64,000 bases of DNA from Echinicola shivajiensis (GTDB lineage Bacteria > Bacteroidota > Bacteroidia > Cytophagales > Cyclobacteriaceae), in NCBI RefSeq assembly GCF_018642165.1, contig NZ_JAHHZM010000020.1:1-64000 (forward strand), written 5' to 3'. The notes beneath the pieces are model-generated. The model had not been told where the DNA came from. It saw only the letters and a program-made list of their open reading frames with translations, and ran no database searches. Shown piece after piece: positions 44,357 through 54,388 of this stretch; the stretch's first letter is position 1; each line of letters opens with the position of its first letter. The position numbers were made by a program, and so were the translations under genes.

Positions 44357-44974
44357 ATGAAAATCATCCTGATCAATACCCTCTTATTTATAATTATTTG
44401 TACTTCAATATTTTCCTGCAACAATCAGCCAAACCAAGAATTTCAAACCATAGAAATAATAGGAGCTGCTGAAATTAATTTTGAATCGCTACAGCCTTGT
44501 TTGAATATCAATTATAACGGTCAAAAAAAAGGCAAGGAAAGCTTAGAAAAATTAATGAATGGAAAGAAAATGGAAGCCTTTCAAGCCAAAAAAATGTATG
44601 AGAATTATTATAAACCTAATAACTTAAAAGGAGGAGAATTTGAATATGGAGTTAATTACCGCTTAATAATAAATAAAGAATCCGACAGGGACCAAATAAG
44701 TACCCTGTTACAAGAAAATAATATTTCTGCCAATCTAAACAGCGGCGGATATTACATCGAAACATCTGAAATGAAATCTAAAAATGATCAGGGATTTAAT
44801 ATTGCTATAGAAAATGCAAAGTCGAGAATTGAGAAACACGCCGGTTCTTTGGGAAAATCTTATAAAATATTGTCCATCGAAGAAATCGATGATTACCAAC
44901 AATTTCCCATTGATGGCATCATTTACAATAATAGCCTTATCAAAAAAGTCAAAGTAAAGGCCCAATTACAATAA
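44357..44974 (+). CDS. Lipoprotein with SIMPL/DUF541-like fold
   Basis: 205 residues. A lipoprotein signal ends SIFSC (about residue 21). The start of the mature part (TIEIIGAAEINFE) and the end (AIENAKSRIEKHAGSLGKSYKILSIEEI ... KKVKVKAQL) resemble SIMPL domains, whose helix with A-x-x-R/K-A-x-x-L-A and last strand are conserved. The middle is Lys-rich and unlike the family. Single gene, own terminator not seen. Role unknown; SIMPL proteins are periplasmic and often stress-related. Confidence 0.75.
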   Translation: MKIILINTLLFIIICTSIFSCNNQPNQEFQTIEIIGAAEINFESLQPCLNINYNGQKKGKESLEKLMNGKKMEAFQAKKMYENYYKPNNLKGGEFEYGVNYRLIINKESDRDQISTLLQENNISANLNSGGYYIETSEMKSKNDQGFNIAIENAKSRIEKHAGSLGKSYKILSIEEIDDYQQFPIDGIIYNNSLIKKVKVKAQLQ

Positions 44975-45042
44975 AAATACCATAAGGAACTTTTCATCTT
45001 AATTCAGCTTTAAACAAATTACCATTTCACCTGTTCACTTGG

Positions 45043-45050
45043 TATCTTTG
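45043..45050 (+). promoter_or_regulatory. -7 box of uvrA
   Basis: TATCTTTG matches the consensus fully and ends only 6 bp before the uvrA ATG, which would make a leaderless or near-leaderless transcript. The TTG element is absent (TTA at the expected place). Confidence 0.45.
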
Positions 45051-45056
45051 TAAGCT

Positions 45057-47876
45057 ATGAATGAGACTACTGCTTTGAATAAGACTTCCATAGAAGATCT
45101 TAACCCCAAAGAATATATAATTATTAAGAATGCTAAGGTAAACAACCTTAAAAGTTTGAGTGTGGCTATCCCTAGAAATAAACTGGTGGTGGTCACAGGG
45201 CTTTCTGGATCTGGTAAATCCTCATTGGCTTTTGATACCTTATTTGCTGAAGGCCAAAGAATGTATGTGGAAAGTCTCAGTTCCTATGCAAGGCAATTTT
45301 TGGGCAGAATGGAAAAACCAGATGTGGAATACATCAAAGGAGTCTCTCCTGCCATAGCCATACAGCAAAAGGTTACCACAAAAAACCCACGCTCCACTGT
45401 AGGCACTACTACAGAAATCTATGATTACCTCAAATTATTATTTAGCCGAATAGGAAAAACCTTCTCTCCAATCAGTGGCGAAGAAGTAAAACACAATACC
45501 GTCACCGATGTCGTGGATTATATCCATAGCTTTGATGAAGGAGAAAAGGTAATGATCAGCTGCCCCTTGCAGATTAGCGAAGGCAGAAGTATTAAAAAAG
45601 AATTGGAAGTATTACTACAAAAAGGCTTCACTAGGATATTGATCGATGGTGATGCCCATTTTGTAGAAGACCTTTTGGAAGAAAACAAAATCCCTGATGG
45701 ACAAATTGAAATCCTCATTGACAGGGCCATGATCCAAAAGGAGGACGAGGACAATCAATTCAGAATTGCCGATAGCGTTCAAACCGCATTTTTTGAAGGA
45801 CATGGGGAATGCATAGTGGTGGTACCAAGAAAAACCAAGAAAAAATTCAGTGACAAGTTTGAAATGGACGGCATGTCCTTCGAACTACCTACTGTCAACT
45901 TCTTTAGCTTTAATAATCCATATGGGGCTTGTAGAAGATGTGAGGGATTTGGATCAGTACTTGGCATAGATCCAGATTTGGTCATTCCCGATAAATCGCT
46001 TTCCATATATGAGGGAGCCATTGCCCCCTGGAGAGGGGAAACCACCAAAAAATGGGCTGCCCCTCTTATAAAAAATGGAATCCAATTCGACTTTCCCATC
46101 CACAGACCTTATGAGGAGCTAGATAATGCCCATAAAGAGCTTCTTTGGAAAGGCAACAGTTATTTCAAAGGACTTGATGCCTTTTTCGAACACCTTCAAA
46201 GCAAAACCCATAAAATACAATACAGGGTAATGTTGTCCAGATTCAGGGGACGCACTACCTGTCCGGACTGTAAAGGAACAAGGCTTAGGAAAGATGCCGC
46301 CTATGTGAAAATCAATGATCATTCCATAACGGACATTGTACTGATGCCAATCGAGAGGGCATTGGACTTTTTTCAGAATCTCCAATTAAGTGATGCAGAT
46401 GCAAAAACTGCCAATAGACTTTTGAAGGAGATTTTAAACCGGCTGGAATATATAGATAAGGTAGGCCTTGGCTATCTTACCCTGAACCGACTCACTTCCA
46501 CACTATCTGGCGGTGAGTACCAAAGAATCAAATTGGCTACTTCGTTGGGAAGTGCCTTGGTTGGCTCGATGTATATATTAGATGAACCAAGTATTGGCCT
46601 ACACCCAAGAGATACCGATAGACTAATCTCTGTATTGAAAACCCTAAGGGACCTGGGCAACACTGTTATTGTGGTGGAACATGAAGAAAAAATCATGAAG
46701 GCCGCAGATGAGATCATTGATATTGGTCCTGATGCCGGTGTAAACGGTGGTGAATTGGTATTCCAAGGCGGACTGGAAGAGCTGCTAGACCATGGTGAGA
46801 CATACACGGCTAAATACCTAAAGGGAGAAGAAAAAATCAATATCAAAACCGGCAACCGGAAATGGAAAGATAAAATTATTATCAATGGAGCCAGAGAAAA
46901 CAATCTAAAGAATATTGATGTACAGATCCCACTAAATACCCTTACCTGCATCACAGGTGTAAGTGGATCTGGAAAATCCACATTGATCAAAAAAGTGCTT
47001 TACCCCGCATTGGGCAAAACCTTAGGAACAGTCATTGATGAAACTGGCAAGTTCGACAAACTAAGTGGCGACTATAAATCCATTGGGCAGGTAGAATTTG
47101 TAGACCAAAATCCAATTGGTAAATCTTCGCGTTCCAATCCTGTAACCTATGTAAAAGCCTATGATGCCATAAGAAGTCTTTTCTCTGAAATAGGAATCTC
47201 CAAACAGCGAGGATACAAACCTGCATTCTTCAGTTTTAATGTCGACGGAGGAAGATGTGAAGCTTGTCAAGGTGAAGGAACCCAAAAGATAGAAATGCAG
47301 TTTATGGCTGATATCTTTCTTACCTGTGAATCCTGTAAGGGAAAACGCTTCAAAAATGAAATTCTCGATGTCACTTACAAGGATAAAAACATTGCTGATG
47401 TACTGGATATGACGATTGACGAGGCAATGATTTTCTTCGAAGGAAAAAACGCCATCATCAACAGACTTCAGCCTTTGCAAGAAGTTGGACTTGGATATAT
47501 TGGGCTAGGACAGTCTTCAAATACCCTCAGTGGTGGAGAAGCCCAAAGGGTGAAACTGGCCTCCTTCCTTGGCAAAAGTCATGGCAAAAGCAAAGATCAT
47601 ATACTTTTCATCTTTGATGAACCAACAACAGGCCTACACTTCCATGATATCAAAAAACTCCTTCACTCCATCAATGCATTGATTGAAGAGGGACACTCTG
47701 TTATCATCATTGAACATAATACGGAAGTGATAAAATCTGCCGACTGGGTGATCGACCTTGGACCTGAAGGAGGAGAAAGAGGTGGACATATTACTTTTGA
47801 AGGAACTCCTGAGGCCCTTAAAGAAGTAAAGGACAACTACACAGCTAAATACCTCAGAGAGTCCTTTATGGATTAA
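45057..47876 (+). CDS. uvrA: Excinuclease ABC subunit A
   Basis: 939 residues, normal length. There are two ABC ATPase halves: Walker [13 protein letters not shown] and [12 protein letters not shown], signatures [12 protein letters not shown] and [12 protein letters not shown], and Walker [14 protein letters not shown] and [13 protein letters not shown]. Zinc modules are [16 protein letters not shown] and [10 protein letters not shown]...CESCKGKR. UvrA finds bulky DNA lesions and loads UvrB. The -7 box 6 bp upstream makes the first ATG slightly uncertain; starting at a later Met would remove only a few residues. A terminator follows. Confidence 0.97.
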   Translation: MNETTALNKTSIEDLNPKEYIIIKNAKVNNLKSLSVAIPRNKLVVVTGLSGSGKSSLAFDTLFAEGQRMYVESLSSYARQFLGRMEKPDVEYIKGVSPAIAIQQKVTTKNPRSTVGTTTEIYDYLKLLFSRIGKTFSPISGEEVKHNTVTDVVDYIHSFDEGEKVMISCPLQISEGRSIKKELEVLLQKGFTRILIDGDAHFVEDLLEENKIPDGQIEILIDRAMIQKEDEDNQFRIADSVQTAFFEGHGECIVVVPRKTKKKFSDKFEMDGMSFELPTVNFFSFNNPYGACRRCEGFGSVLGIDPDLVIPDKSLSIYEGAIAPWRGETTKKWAAPLIKNGIQFDFPIHRPYEELDNAHKELLWKGNSYFKGLDAFFEHLQSKTHKIQYRVMLSRFRGRTTCPDCKGTRLRKDAAYVKINDHSITDIVLMPIERALDFFQNLQLSDADAKTANRLLKEILNRLEYIDKVGLGYLTLNRLTSTLSGGEYQRIKLATSLGSALVGSMYILDEPSIGLHPRDTDRLISVLKTLRDLGNTVIVVEHEEKIMKAADEIIDIGPDAGVNGGELVFQGGLEELLDHGETYTAKYLKGEEKINIKTGNRKWKDKIIINGARENNLKNIDVQIPLNTLTCITGVSGSGKSTLIKKVLYPALGKTLGTVIDETGKFDKLSGDYKSIGQVEFVDQNPIGKSSRSNPVTYVKAYDAIRSLFSEIGISKQRGYKPAFFSFNVDGGRCEACQGEGTQKIEMQFMADIFLTCESCKGKRFKNEILDVTYKDKNIADVLDMTIDEAMIFFEGKNAIINRLQPLQEVGLGYIGLGQSSNTLSGGEAQRVKLASFLGKSHGKSKDHILFIFDEPTTGLHFHDIKKLLHSINALIEEGHSVIIIEHNTEVIKSADWVIDLGPEGGERGGHITFEGTPEALKEVKDNYTAKYLRESFMD

Positions 47877-47902
47877 CCTCTTCAAACTCCCAAACAAAAA
47901 AT

Positions 47903-47932
47903 AATGCCCATAGAAACTTTTCTATGGGCATT
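47903..47932 (+). terminator. Intrinsic terminator after uvrA
   Basis: An 11-bp stem (AATGCCCATAG and complement) with an AAACTTTT loop, 26 bp past the uvrA stop, followed by a T-rich stretch. Confidence 0.8.
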
Positions 47933-47984
47933 TGAGTTTTAAAATCTATCAAACACAATCAAAACTGCATTCTTAAATATTAAA

Positions 47985-49031
47985 ATGAGAAATATTTTCT
48001 ATCTCCTTTTTTTAACCACTATATCTAGTCTACTAATTAGTGCTTGCCAAGCCCCAAAGGCGCAGGAATTAAAAGTCCCTCTTGGCTGGGAAATAGTAGA
48101 TACTCCTACCAATAGCTCCATCAGAGGCCTTTGCCCACTTACTGAAGATATTGCTTGGGCCACAGGCTCCAATGGTCTTTGGATGTTGACTGTAGATGGA
48201 GGAAAGACTTGGGAACACGGCGTTATTGACGGGTTGGACTCTGTTGATTTCAGGGATATCGAGGCTTTCAATGCCAAAAGCGCAATTGCAGTTTCTGCTG
48301 GGCAACCAGCCGTGATCTACAGGACCAATAATGCAGGTAAAACCTGGAAAAAAACCTATGAGGGGCCAAAAGAAGCCTTTTTGGATGGCTTATCCTTTGA
48401 AGACAAAAAGAAGGGCTTCGCATATGGTGATCCTGTAAATGGCAAGTTAATGGTATTGCAAACCTTAAATGGCGGAAAATCATGGATAGAGCTAAGCACT
48501 ACACCAGAATTAGCTGAAGGTGAAGCAGGGTTTGCAGCAAGCGGCTCAGGAATATTAATTGACGGAAATGAAATTTGGATTGCATCTGGGGGAATTCAAA
48601 GCCAAGTCTATTACTCTCAAAATGCTGGTGTAAACTGGAAAAGCTTTTCCGTGCCCATTCTTCAGGGGGAATCGTCTCAAGGCATTTTTTCAATGACCTT
48701 CATTAAAGAAGAAAATATTATAGCTGTTGGAGGAGATTATAAAAACCCTGATTCCAACAATAAAAATATCGTTATATCCTTAGATGGAGGCAATACATGG
48801 ACAACACCTTCTGGAAAAGGGCCTTCTGGCTATCGCTCCGGAGTGGCTTACTTTCCTAAAGAAGGTTGGCTTATCGCCGTAGGCACCAATGGAAGCGATT
48901 ACTCAACCGATGGAGGGAACAATTGGTCAAAATTCTCTGATCAAGGTCCTCACGCAGTCAAGCTTTCAAAAAACGAAGGCACTTTATGGGTTTCAGGGGC
49001 TAATGGCATGGTTGGCAAACTCAAGTACTAA
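47985..49031 (+). CDS. BNR/Asp-box beta-propeller lipoprotein
   Basis: 348 residues. A lipoprotein signal ends LLISAC (about residue 21). At least six Asp-box repeats (S/T-x-D/N-x-G-x-x-W) mark the blades: VDGGKTWEH, NNAGKTWKK, LNGGKSWIE, QNAGVNWKS, LDGGNTWTT and TDGGNNWSK. This predicts a six- or seven-bladed propeller like Ycf48 or sialidase folds. No catalytic sialidase residues are evident, so annotations such as 'oxidoreductase' for relatives are doubtful. Periplasmic or outer-membrane-anchored. Confidence 0.88.
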   Translation: MRNIFYLLFLTTISSLLISACQAPKAQELKVPLGWEIVDTPTNSSIRGLCPLTEDIAWATGSNGLWMLTVDGGKTWEHGVIDGLDSVDFRDIEAFNAKSAIAVSAGQPAVIYRTNNAGKTWKKTYEGPKEAFLDGLSFEDKKKGFAYGDPVNGKLMVLQTLNGGKSWIELSTTPELAEGEAGFAASGSGILIDGNEIWIASGGIQSQVYYSQNAGVNWKSFSVPILQGESSQGIFSMTFIKEENIIAVGGDYKNPDSNNKNIVISLDGGNTWTTPSGKGPSGYRSGVAYFPKEGWLIAVGTNGSDYSTDGGNNWSKFSDQGPHAVKLSKNEGTLWVSGANGMVGKLKY

Positions 49032-49176
49032 AGATTTTCGTCATTCTTTAACATTAAATAGGTACAATTATTATTAATTAAGGCTCCTATTTATTATATT
49101 AGGTAGCTTTCGGCATGAAACAGTATCCTATTTCTTTAGGAGTCGATAGCAAACGAAAAGACCTAAATAACCCAAA

Positions 49177-49911
49177 ATGTTCGAGATTATTCCATCCATC
49201 TATATTATAAATGGGAAGTGCGTCCGTCTGAAAAGAGGGGACTTCACCACTGAGAAAGTTATATCCAATAACCCGCTTGAGATTGCTCAAAAATTTGAAG
49301 ATAGTGGGTTCGAAAGGGTGCACTTAGTGGATTTGGACGGCGCCAGAAGAGGTGAGCCCAAAAACTATCACATACTAAATATCATTGCTGGATATACTAG
49401 CCTAAAGATAGACTATACTGGAGGTCTTTATACTGATGGAGATGTCATTAAAGTTTTTGAAAACGGAGCTAAAACTATCACTGCCTCTACAGCTGCGGTA
49501 ATAACTCCGGAAAAATTTTCACAATGGCTCATGTCATATGGAAGGGAAAAAATCAATATGGCAGCTGATACAGACCCCAAAGACTACAAAATCAAAATAG
49601 CAGGATGGCAAAAAAACACTGACATCAACCTTTTTGATCAAGTACAATATTTTTATGATCGTGGACTCAAATACCTTAAATGCTCAGACACGACACGTGA
49701 TGGAATTTTGGAAGGACCAAACTTTAAACTTTATGAGGAAATGGTGAAAAAATTCGCTGACCTTCACGTAGTTGCTAGTGGAGGGGTTAGAGATGTCGAA
49801 GATTTAAGAAGATTAAGAGACTTAGGCTTGCGTGGTGCAGTAATCGGATCGGCTTTTTATGAAGGCAAGATCAAACTAGAAGATCTCAAAGAATTTGTGA
49901 TTACCGTATAA
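49177..49911 (+). CDS. HisA-like TIM-barrel protein lacking the first catalytic Asp
   Basis: 244 residues, colinear with HisA (ProFAR isomerase of histidine synthesis): INGKCVRLKRGDF, ERVHLVDLDGA, KYLKCSDTTRDGIL, VVASGGVRDVEDL and GAVIGSAFYEGKI. In HisA the N-terminal strand reads PAIDL and its Asp is the general base; here the same place reads PSIYI, with Tyr (codon TAT at 49201-49203). The second acidic site (MAADTD, DTTRDG) is kept. The phosphate-loop GGG is altered to GGLYTDGD. No other his genes adjoin it. It may be a paralogue with a changed reaction, or an unusual HisA. Confidence 0.82.
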   Translation: MFEIIPSIYIINGKCVRLKRGDFTTEKVISNNPLEIAQKFEDSGFERVHLVDLDGARRGEPKNYHILNIIAGYTSLKIDYTGGLYTDGDVIKVFENGAKTITASTAAVITPEKFSQWLMSYGREKINMAADTDPKDYKIKIAGWQKNTDINLFDQVQYFYDRGLKYLKCSDTTRDGILEGPNFKLYEEMVKKFADLHVVASGGVRDVEDLRRLRDLGLRGAVIGSAFYEGKIKLEDLKEFVITV

Positions 49912-49934
49912 ACAAATAATTCTCCCAATAGGTA

Positions 49935-49970
49935 CAAAAAAGAATAAGGAGACAAATTTTGCCTCCTTAT
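49935..49970 (-). terminator. Terminator between the HisA-like gene and the small secreted protein gene
   Basis: Stem ATAAGGAG/CTCCTTAT with an 11-nt loop; on the minus strand it is followed by TCTTTTTTG. It best serves the minus-strand gene ending at 50012, and may also stop the convergent HisA-like transcript. Confidence 0.65.
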
Positions 49971-50011
49971 CTTGGGTTATTGTTAATTGTAAAACTAATT
50001 GGGTTCAAATT

Positions 50012-50368
50012 TTAATCCTCTTTAAACCTATCCATAATATAAATGAATAAATTAAAAGACAATGTAGACATTTCTTCCTTGTTCACCTCTTTTTCTCCTG
50101 AGGCTTTATATATGGGATTTTCTTTCACCTCTTTTACTGAAGACTTGGCCTTATTGGAAATTGACACCTTTTCAGGCTTATATTCTTCAGAAGAAAAACT
50201 TTCAACACTTTCAACAGAGTTGAGCATATTGCTTCCAGCCCTATCTGGTCTTTGGTCACAATCCCTAACCTCTTGAGCACCAACCTCCACGTTACAGAAA
50301 GCAGCAACAGCAATACCTGCTATTACAGCCTTATATGAATGTGGTAGAATTTGGCTTATGTTAAACAT
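50012..50368 (-). CDS. Small secreted charged protein of unknown function
   Basis: 118 residues. The N-terminus has a hydrophobic stretch AVIAGIAVAAFCNVEVGAQ that reads as a signal peptide with a cleavage site after VGA or nearby. The mature part is rich in Ser, Glu and Lys (SSVKEVKENPIYKASGEKEVNKEE), probably disordered, and ends with a short hydrophobic segment (LSFNLFIYIMDRF). No family recognised. A full consensus promoter upstream and a terminator downstream support it as a real gene. Confidence 0.72.
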   Translation of the reverse strand: MFNISQILPHSYKAVIAGIAVAAFCNVEVGAQEVRDCDQRPDRAGSNMLNSVESVESFSSEEYKPEKVSISNKAKSSVKEVKENPIYKASGEKEVNKEEMSTLSFNLFIYIMDRFKED

Positions 50369-50422
50369 TATAAAATATTATTTTAATAATCTTTATCTTG
50401 CCCTTAATTGGTTTAAGGTTTC

Positions 50423-50452
50423 CAAATATACAAATTATTCAAAAACATGCAA
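50423..50452 (-). promoter_or_regulatory. Consensus promoter of the small secreted protein gene
   Basis: On the minus strand TTG (50452-50450), a 19-nt spacer and TATATTTG (50430-50423). The expected leader is about 50 nt. The TTG element lies inside the first codons of the divergent csaA gene. Confidence 0.7.
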
Positions 50453-50782
50453 ACGATTCAGTTTTCTGATTTCCAAAAGGTTGATATCAGAATTGGTACA
50501 ATTACAAAAGCCGAAATTTTCAAGGAAGCCAAAAATCCATCCTATAAGCTCTTTGTAGACCTTGGTGAACTTGGCATTAAAAAGTCATCAGCACAAATTA
50601 CAGAGAATTATAAACCTGAAAATTTAGTTGGAAAGCAGGTGATTTGCATTTGCAATTTCCCCCCAAAGCAAATTGCCAATATAATGTCCGAGGTTCTTGT
50701 AACAGGCTTTCATGATGAACAAGGGAATGTAACATTAGCTACTTCCGATTTAAATGTTCCAAATGGAGCTAAACTCTATTAA
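50447..50782 (+). CDS. csaA: tRNA-binding domain protein CsaA
   Basis: 111 residues, a single OB-fold tRNA-binding domain: FSDFQKVDIRIGTITKAE at the start, then NPSYKLFVDLG, SAQITENY, VICICNFPPKQIANIMSEVLV and NVPNGAKLY at the end, the full CsaA pattern. CsaA is a small dimeric chaperone/export-associated protein. It starts 78 bp from the divergent small secreted gene; murF-alr follows 44 bp later. Confidence 0.95.
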   Translation: MQTIQFSDFQKVDIRIGTITKAEIFKEAKNPSYKLFVDLGELGIKKSSAQITENYKPENLVGKQVICICNFPPKQIANIMSEVLVTGFHDEQGNVTLATSDLNVPNGAKLY

Positions 50783-50826
50783 CTTTATACTTTTCTCAAT
50801 ATTAGTGCCTCCAACTATCCACAAAG

Positions 50827-53289
50827 ATGATCAATCCTTTAGCGGCAAACAGACTTCCCTCCATTATTAATGGTCAATTTATCCAGCAAAACAATAACTT
50901 AACCATAAAGGAAGTATTAACGGATTCTAGAAAAATCATTAGTGGGAAGGATACTGCGTTTTTAGCCTTAAAAGGTTTTAAGGTGGATGGTCATGACTAT
51001 CTTGAGGAAGCTTATAATCTTGGGGTGAGAAACTTTATAGTACAGGAAAAATCAAGTTTAAATAAGCTTGAAAATGCCAACATCATCCAAGTATCCAATA
51101 CTACTGAAGCCCTCCAAGCCTTGGCCGAATATAATCGTTCCCAATTCTCCAAACCAGTAATAGGCATTACGGGTAGCAATGGCAAAACCATTATTAAGGA
51201 GTGGCTTGGTCAATTGCTATCTCAAAAATACCACATTGCCAAAAGCCCAAAAAGCTATAATAGTCAAGTCGGAGTACCTTTATCCATTTTCGGGATTAAC
51301 CAACAACATCAAGCAGCTATTTTGGAGGCGGGCATTTCCAAGACTGGAGAAATGGCCAAATTGGAGAAAATGATCAAACCCAATATTGGCATTTTCAGCA
51401 ATATTGGAACTGCCCATGCTGAAGGTTTTTCTAGTCAAGAAGAAAAGCTCCATGAAAAGCTATTATTATTTAAGCATGCGCAGTATATCATTTACAGAAA
51501 AGATCAGCAAATGGTCCATCAGGCTATGCTAGAGCATTTTAATCATGAAAAACTCATCTCATGGTCTGAAAAACCGGGAGCTGATTTTACACTTTCTACA
51601 AAAAGAAATAATTCAACTTGTAAGATCACATTGATCAAACCCGACATGGGCTTATACACATTTGAAACTGGATTTACCGATGAAGCCTCATTAGAGAATC
51701 TCAGACATTCTATTGTAGCAGCACTTACTTTGGGAATGTCAGAAAAGGAAATACAAGCTTGTCTACCACAATTGAATACGGTAGAAATGAGACTTACGTT
51801 AAAGTCCGGGCTCAATCAATGCCTGTTGATTGATGACACCTATAATAATGATCTTGCGGGACTGGATATTGCACTTGAGTTCTTGCAAAACCAAAGGCCA
51901 AAGAACAGAAAGATCTTAATTCTCTCTGATCTCTTGCAGGCAGGAAAATCTGAAATGGTCTACCAAAGAGTAAGGGAATTAATCCAGCATAATCAACTAG
52001 ACTTACTTATTGGAGTAGGAGAAGAAATAAAAAAATTAGAAAACACCCCTCCTTGCAAAAGCCTCTTTTTTAGAAACACTGAAGACCTACTTTCTTCTCT
52101 GCCTGATATTTCATTCCAAAACGACCTTATACTTATCAAAGGTGCCAGGGCTTTCGCCTTTGAGCAGGTGGTAAATGCCCTACAGGCCAAACTCCATGGT
52201 ACTGTTCTGGAAATCAACCTTAATGCGTTGCGAAGAAATTTCACCTTCTATAAAGAGCAAATTAAACCTTCCACCAAAATAATGGTGATGGTTAAGGCCT
52301 TTGCCTATGGAGGGGGAGCTACCGAAATAGCCCATCATTTAGAACAACTTAGGGCAGATTATTTAGCTGTGGCCTATACTGATGAGGGGGTTTCACTTAA
52401 AGAGGATAAAATCAAACTGCCCATTATGGTCCTCAACCCTGCCCCAGAATCATTTGGCAATTTGGTTAAATATAATCTAGAGCCAGTGGTTTATAGTCTT
52501 TCTTTCTTTGAGCAGCTAGGCAGGTATTGCCGCAGCCAATCATCTAAACTAAATATCCATTTGGATCTGGATACGGGAATGCACCGTCTGGGTTTTGATC
52601 AGGAAGATCTTGAAGATCTCAAGAAACTGATCCACTTATATCCGGAACTTAGTATATCAAGCTTTTACACCCATCTCGTTGGTGCAGATGAAAGTATCCA
52701 TGAAGATTTTTCATTGGAGCAGATTAGGCGTTTCAAATCCATGGGAGAAGAACTAAAAAAAGAGCTGAATTACCGTCCAATCATGCATGCACTCAATTCA
52801 GCAGGTATACTTAGATACCCGGAACATCAACTGGATATGGTCAGACTAGGGATTGGACTTTATGGGATAGAGGTCAATGGTCTTCTTGAAGCGGCTTTGC
52901 AGCCTGTAAGCATTCTAAAAACCACTATCTCTCAAATCAAAAAACTCAAAAAAGGCCAAACAGTAGGCTATAGCAGAAAAGGTATAATGAATAGAGATGG
53001 TAAAATAGCAACCATTGCCATAGGTTATGCCGATGGTTATGACCGCAGGTTCAGCAATGGAGTGGGGAAAGTGCTCATCAATGGTCAAATCGCGCCCATA
53101 ATAGGTAATGTCTGTATGGACATGTCCATGGTTGATATCACAGATATTAATGCTAAGGAAGGTGATGAAGTCATCATTTATGGAAATGGATTATCTCTAA
53201 AAGAGCAGGCCAAATCTATCGGTACCATTCCCTATGAATTGCTAACCAACATAAGTGACAGGGTAAAACGAATCTATTATTTGGACTAA
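50827..53289 (+). CDS. Bifunctional MurF - alanine racemase fusion
   Basis: 820 residues. The N-terminal about 450 are MurF: ITGSNGKTIIKEW (ATP loop), SYNSQVGVPLS, EAGISKTGEM and LIDDTYNND. The C-terminal about 365 are alanine racemase: MVMVKAFAYGGGATEIA with the PLP Lys, LDTGMHRLGF, the Tyr-bearing TVGYSRKG, GYADGYDRRF and IGNVCMDMSMVDIT. The fusion makes D-Ala and adds D-Ala-D-Ala to UDP-MurNAc-tripeptide, a known arrangement in Bacteroidota. The frame is continuous across the join near residue 455. It ends 4 bp before the convergent wecB-like gene. Confidence 0.95.
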   Translation: MINPLAANRLPSIINGQFIQQNNNLTIKEVLTDSRKIISGKDTAFLALKGFKVDGHDYLEEAYNLGVRNFIVQEKSSLNKLENANIIQVSNTTEALQALAEYNRSQFSKPVIGITGSNGKTIIKEWLGQLLSQKYHIAKSPKSYNSQVGVPLSIFGINQQHQAAILEAGISKTGEMAKLEKMIKPNIGIFSNIGTAHAEGFSSQEEKLHEKLLLFKHAQYIIYRKDQQMVHQAMLEHFNHEKLISWSEKPGADFTLSTKRNNSTCKITLIKPDMGLYTFETGFTDEASLENLRHSIVAALTLGMSEKEIQACLPQLNTVEMRLTLKSGLNQCLLIDDTYNNDLAGLDIALEFLQNQRPKNRKILILSDLLQAGKSEMVYQRVRELIQHNQLDLLIGVGEEIKKLENTPPCKSLFFRNTEDLLSSLPDISFQNDLILIKGARAFAFEQVVNALQAKLHGTVLEINLNALRRNFTFYKEQIKPSTKIMVMVKAFAYGGGATEIAHHLEQLRADYLAVAYTDEGVSLKEDKIKLPIMVLNPAPESFGNLVKYNLEPVVYSLSFFEQLGRYCRSQSSKLNIHLDLDTGMHRLGFDQEDLEDLKKLIHLYPELSISSFYTHLVGADESIHEDFSLEQIRRFKSMGEELKKELNYRPIMHALNSAGILRYPEHQLDMVRLGIGLYGIEVNGLLEAALQPVSILKTTISQIKKLKKGQTVGYSRKGIMNRDGKIATIAIGYADGYDRRFSNGVGKVLINGQIAPIIGNVCMDMSMVDITDINAKEGDEVIIYGNGLSLKEQAKSIGTIPYELLTNISDRVKRIYYLD

Positions 53290-53293
53290 CTCC

Positions 53294-54388
53294 CTATCCA
53301 TATACTTCCTGAAGTTTTTCCACTATTCTCATGGCTGTCTTTCCATCCCAAAGCGGAATCCCCTGATATTGCTTCCATGTACCAGATAACAATTTTTCTA
53401 AATAGGGCTGTAACTTAGCAGGATCTGTTCCTACCAATTCATTTGTTCCCAATTCAATGGTTTCTGGTCTTTCGGTATTGTCCCTTAGAGTAAGGCAAGG
53501 AACATTCATTACTGAGGCCTCTTCAGTAATTCCGCCAGAATCAGTGATTACAGCCTTGGCATTTTTGACCAGATAATTAAACTCTAAATAAGAGAGTGGC
53601 TCAGCATAATGGAGTCTTTCATGCTTGATTCCTAAGCGCTGCAACACCTTAGCGGTCCTTGGGTGAACTGGGAAAATTATTGGATATTCCCCTGTACCAT
53701 CAATTATCGCTTCCATCATTGCTTTTAACTTACTTTCCTCATCTACATTGGCAGGCCTGTGCAAGGTCAATACAAAATAGGATTTTGGTTGAAGCTCCTT
53801 ATAATGTGCATCAGTTGGTTGCTTCAGCTCATCCATTTTGTGTATGAGCGTATCAATCATGGTATTTCCCACAAAGTGGATCCGATCTTTACCTACTCCT
53901 GACTTTAGGAGATTATCATTTGCCAAGACTGAAGTGGTGAAAAAATGATCAGTAATGCTATCAGTTACCATTCTGTTGATTTCCTCTGGCATCCTCATGT
54001 CACCTGATCTAATCCCTCCTTCCACATGTACCACGGGAATAAGCAGTTTTTTTGAAGTAATGGAGCAGGCCAAAGTAGATGTCACATCCCCTACCACCAA
54101 AACCACATCAGGTCGATTAGCTTCCAGTTCCTTTTCAAATCCAATCATTATAGCAGCGGTCTGCTCTGCTTGTGATCCACCGCCAGCTCCCAAATTTGCA
54201 TGCGGATCTGGAATCTCCAATTGCTCAAAAAAATCTCCAGACATTTTACGGTCATAATGTTGTCCAGTATGCACTAGCCTAAAATCTATAGCATCCCCTG
54301 ACTCCTTTTTCTTTTGGATAGCACGAATTATAGGAGCAATTTTCATGAAATTTGGCCTTGCCCCAGCCACTAAAGTTATATTCAGCAT
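53294..54388 (-). CDS. wecB: UDP-N-acetylglucosamine 2-epimerase (non-hydrolysing)
   Basis: 364 residues, typical length. Family motifs: LVAGARPNFMKIAPI, VHTGQHYDRKMSG, VVGDVTSTLACSI, HVEGGIRSGDMRMPEEINR, TLHRPANVD, FPVHPRTAKVL, ITDSGGITEEASV and LRDNTERPETI. It interconverts UDP-GlcNAc and UDP-ManNAc, a precursor for surface glycans. It is separate from the main polysaccharide locus; its only glycan-related neighbour is the Wzi-like gene on the other strand. Confidence 0.95.
   Translation of the reverse strand: MLNITLVAGARPNFMKIAPIIRAIQKKKESGDAIDFRLVHTGQHYDRKMSGDFFEQLEIPDPHANLGAGGGSQAEQTAAIMIGFEKELEANRPDVVLVVGDVTSTLACSITSKKLLIPVVHVEGGIRSGDMRMPEEINRMVTDSITDHFFTTSVLANDNLLKSGVGKDRIHFVGNTMIDTLIHKMDELKQPTDAHYKELQPKSYFVLTLHRPANVDEESKLKAMMEAIIDGTGEYPIIFPVHPRTAKVLQRLGIKHERLHYAEPLSYLEFNYLVKNAKAVITDSGGITEEASVMNVPCLTLRDNTERPETIELGTNELVGTDPAKLQPYLEKLLSGTWKQYQGIPLWDGKTAMRIVEKLQEVYG

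Noticed and set aside
46472-46990. Minus-strand ORF of 172 residues inside uvrA
   Set aside because: It is antisense to a conserved uvrA region; the long open frame follows from uvrA codon use, and the Ser/Pro-rich protein has no family signal.
49177-49911. Possibility that the HisA-like gene is HisF or a tryptophan-pathway PriA
   Set aside because: ERVHLVDLDGA and KYLKCSDTTRDG follow HisA order and length; HisF would show its own N-terminal RVIPCLDV and a longer chain. PriA is actinobacterial, and its distinguishing residues are not visible.
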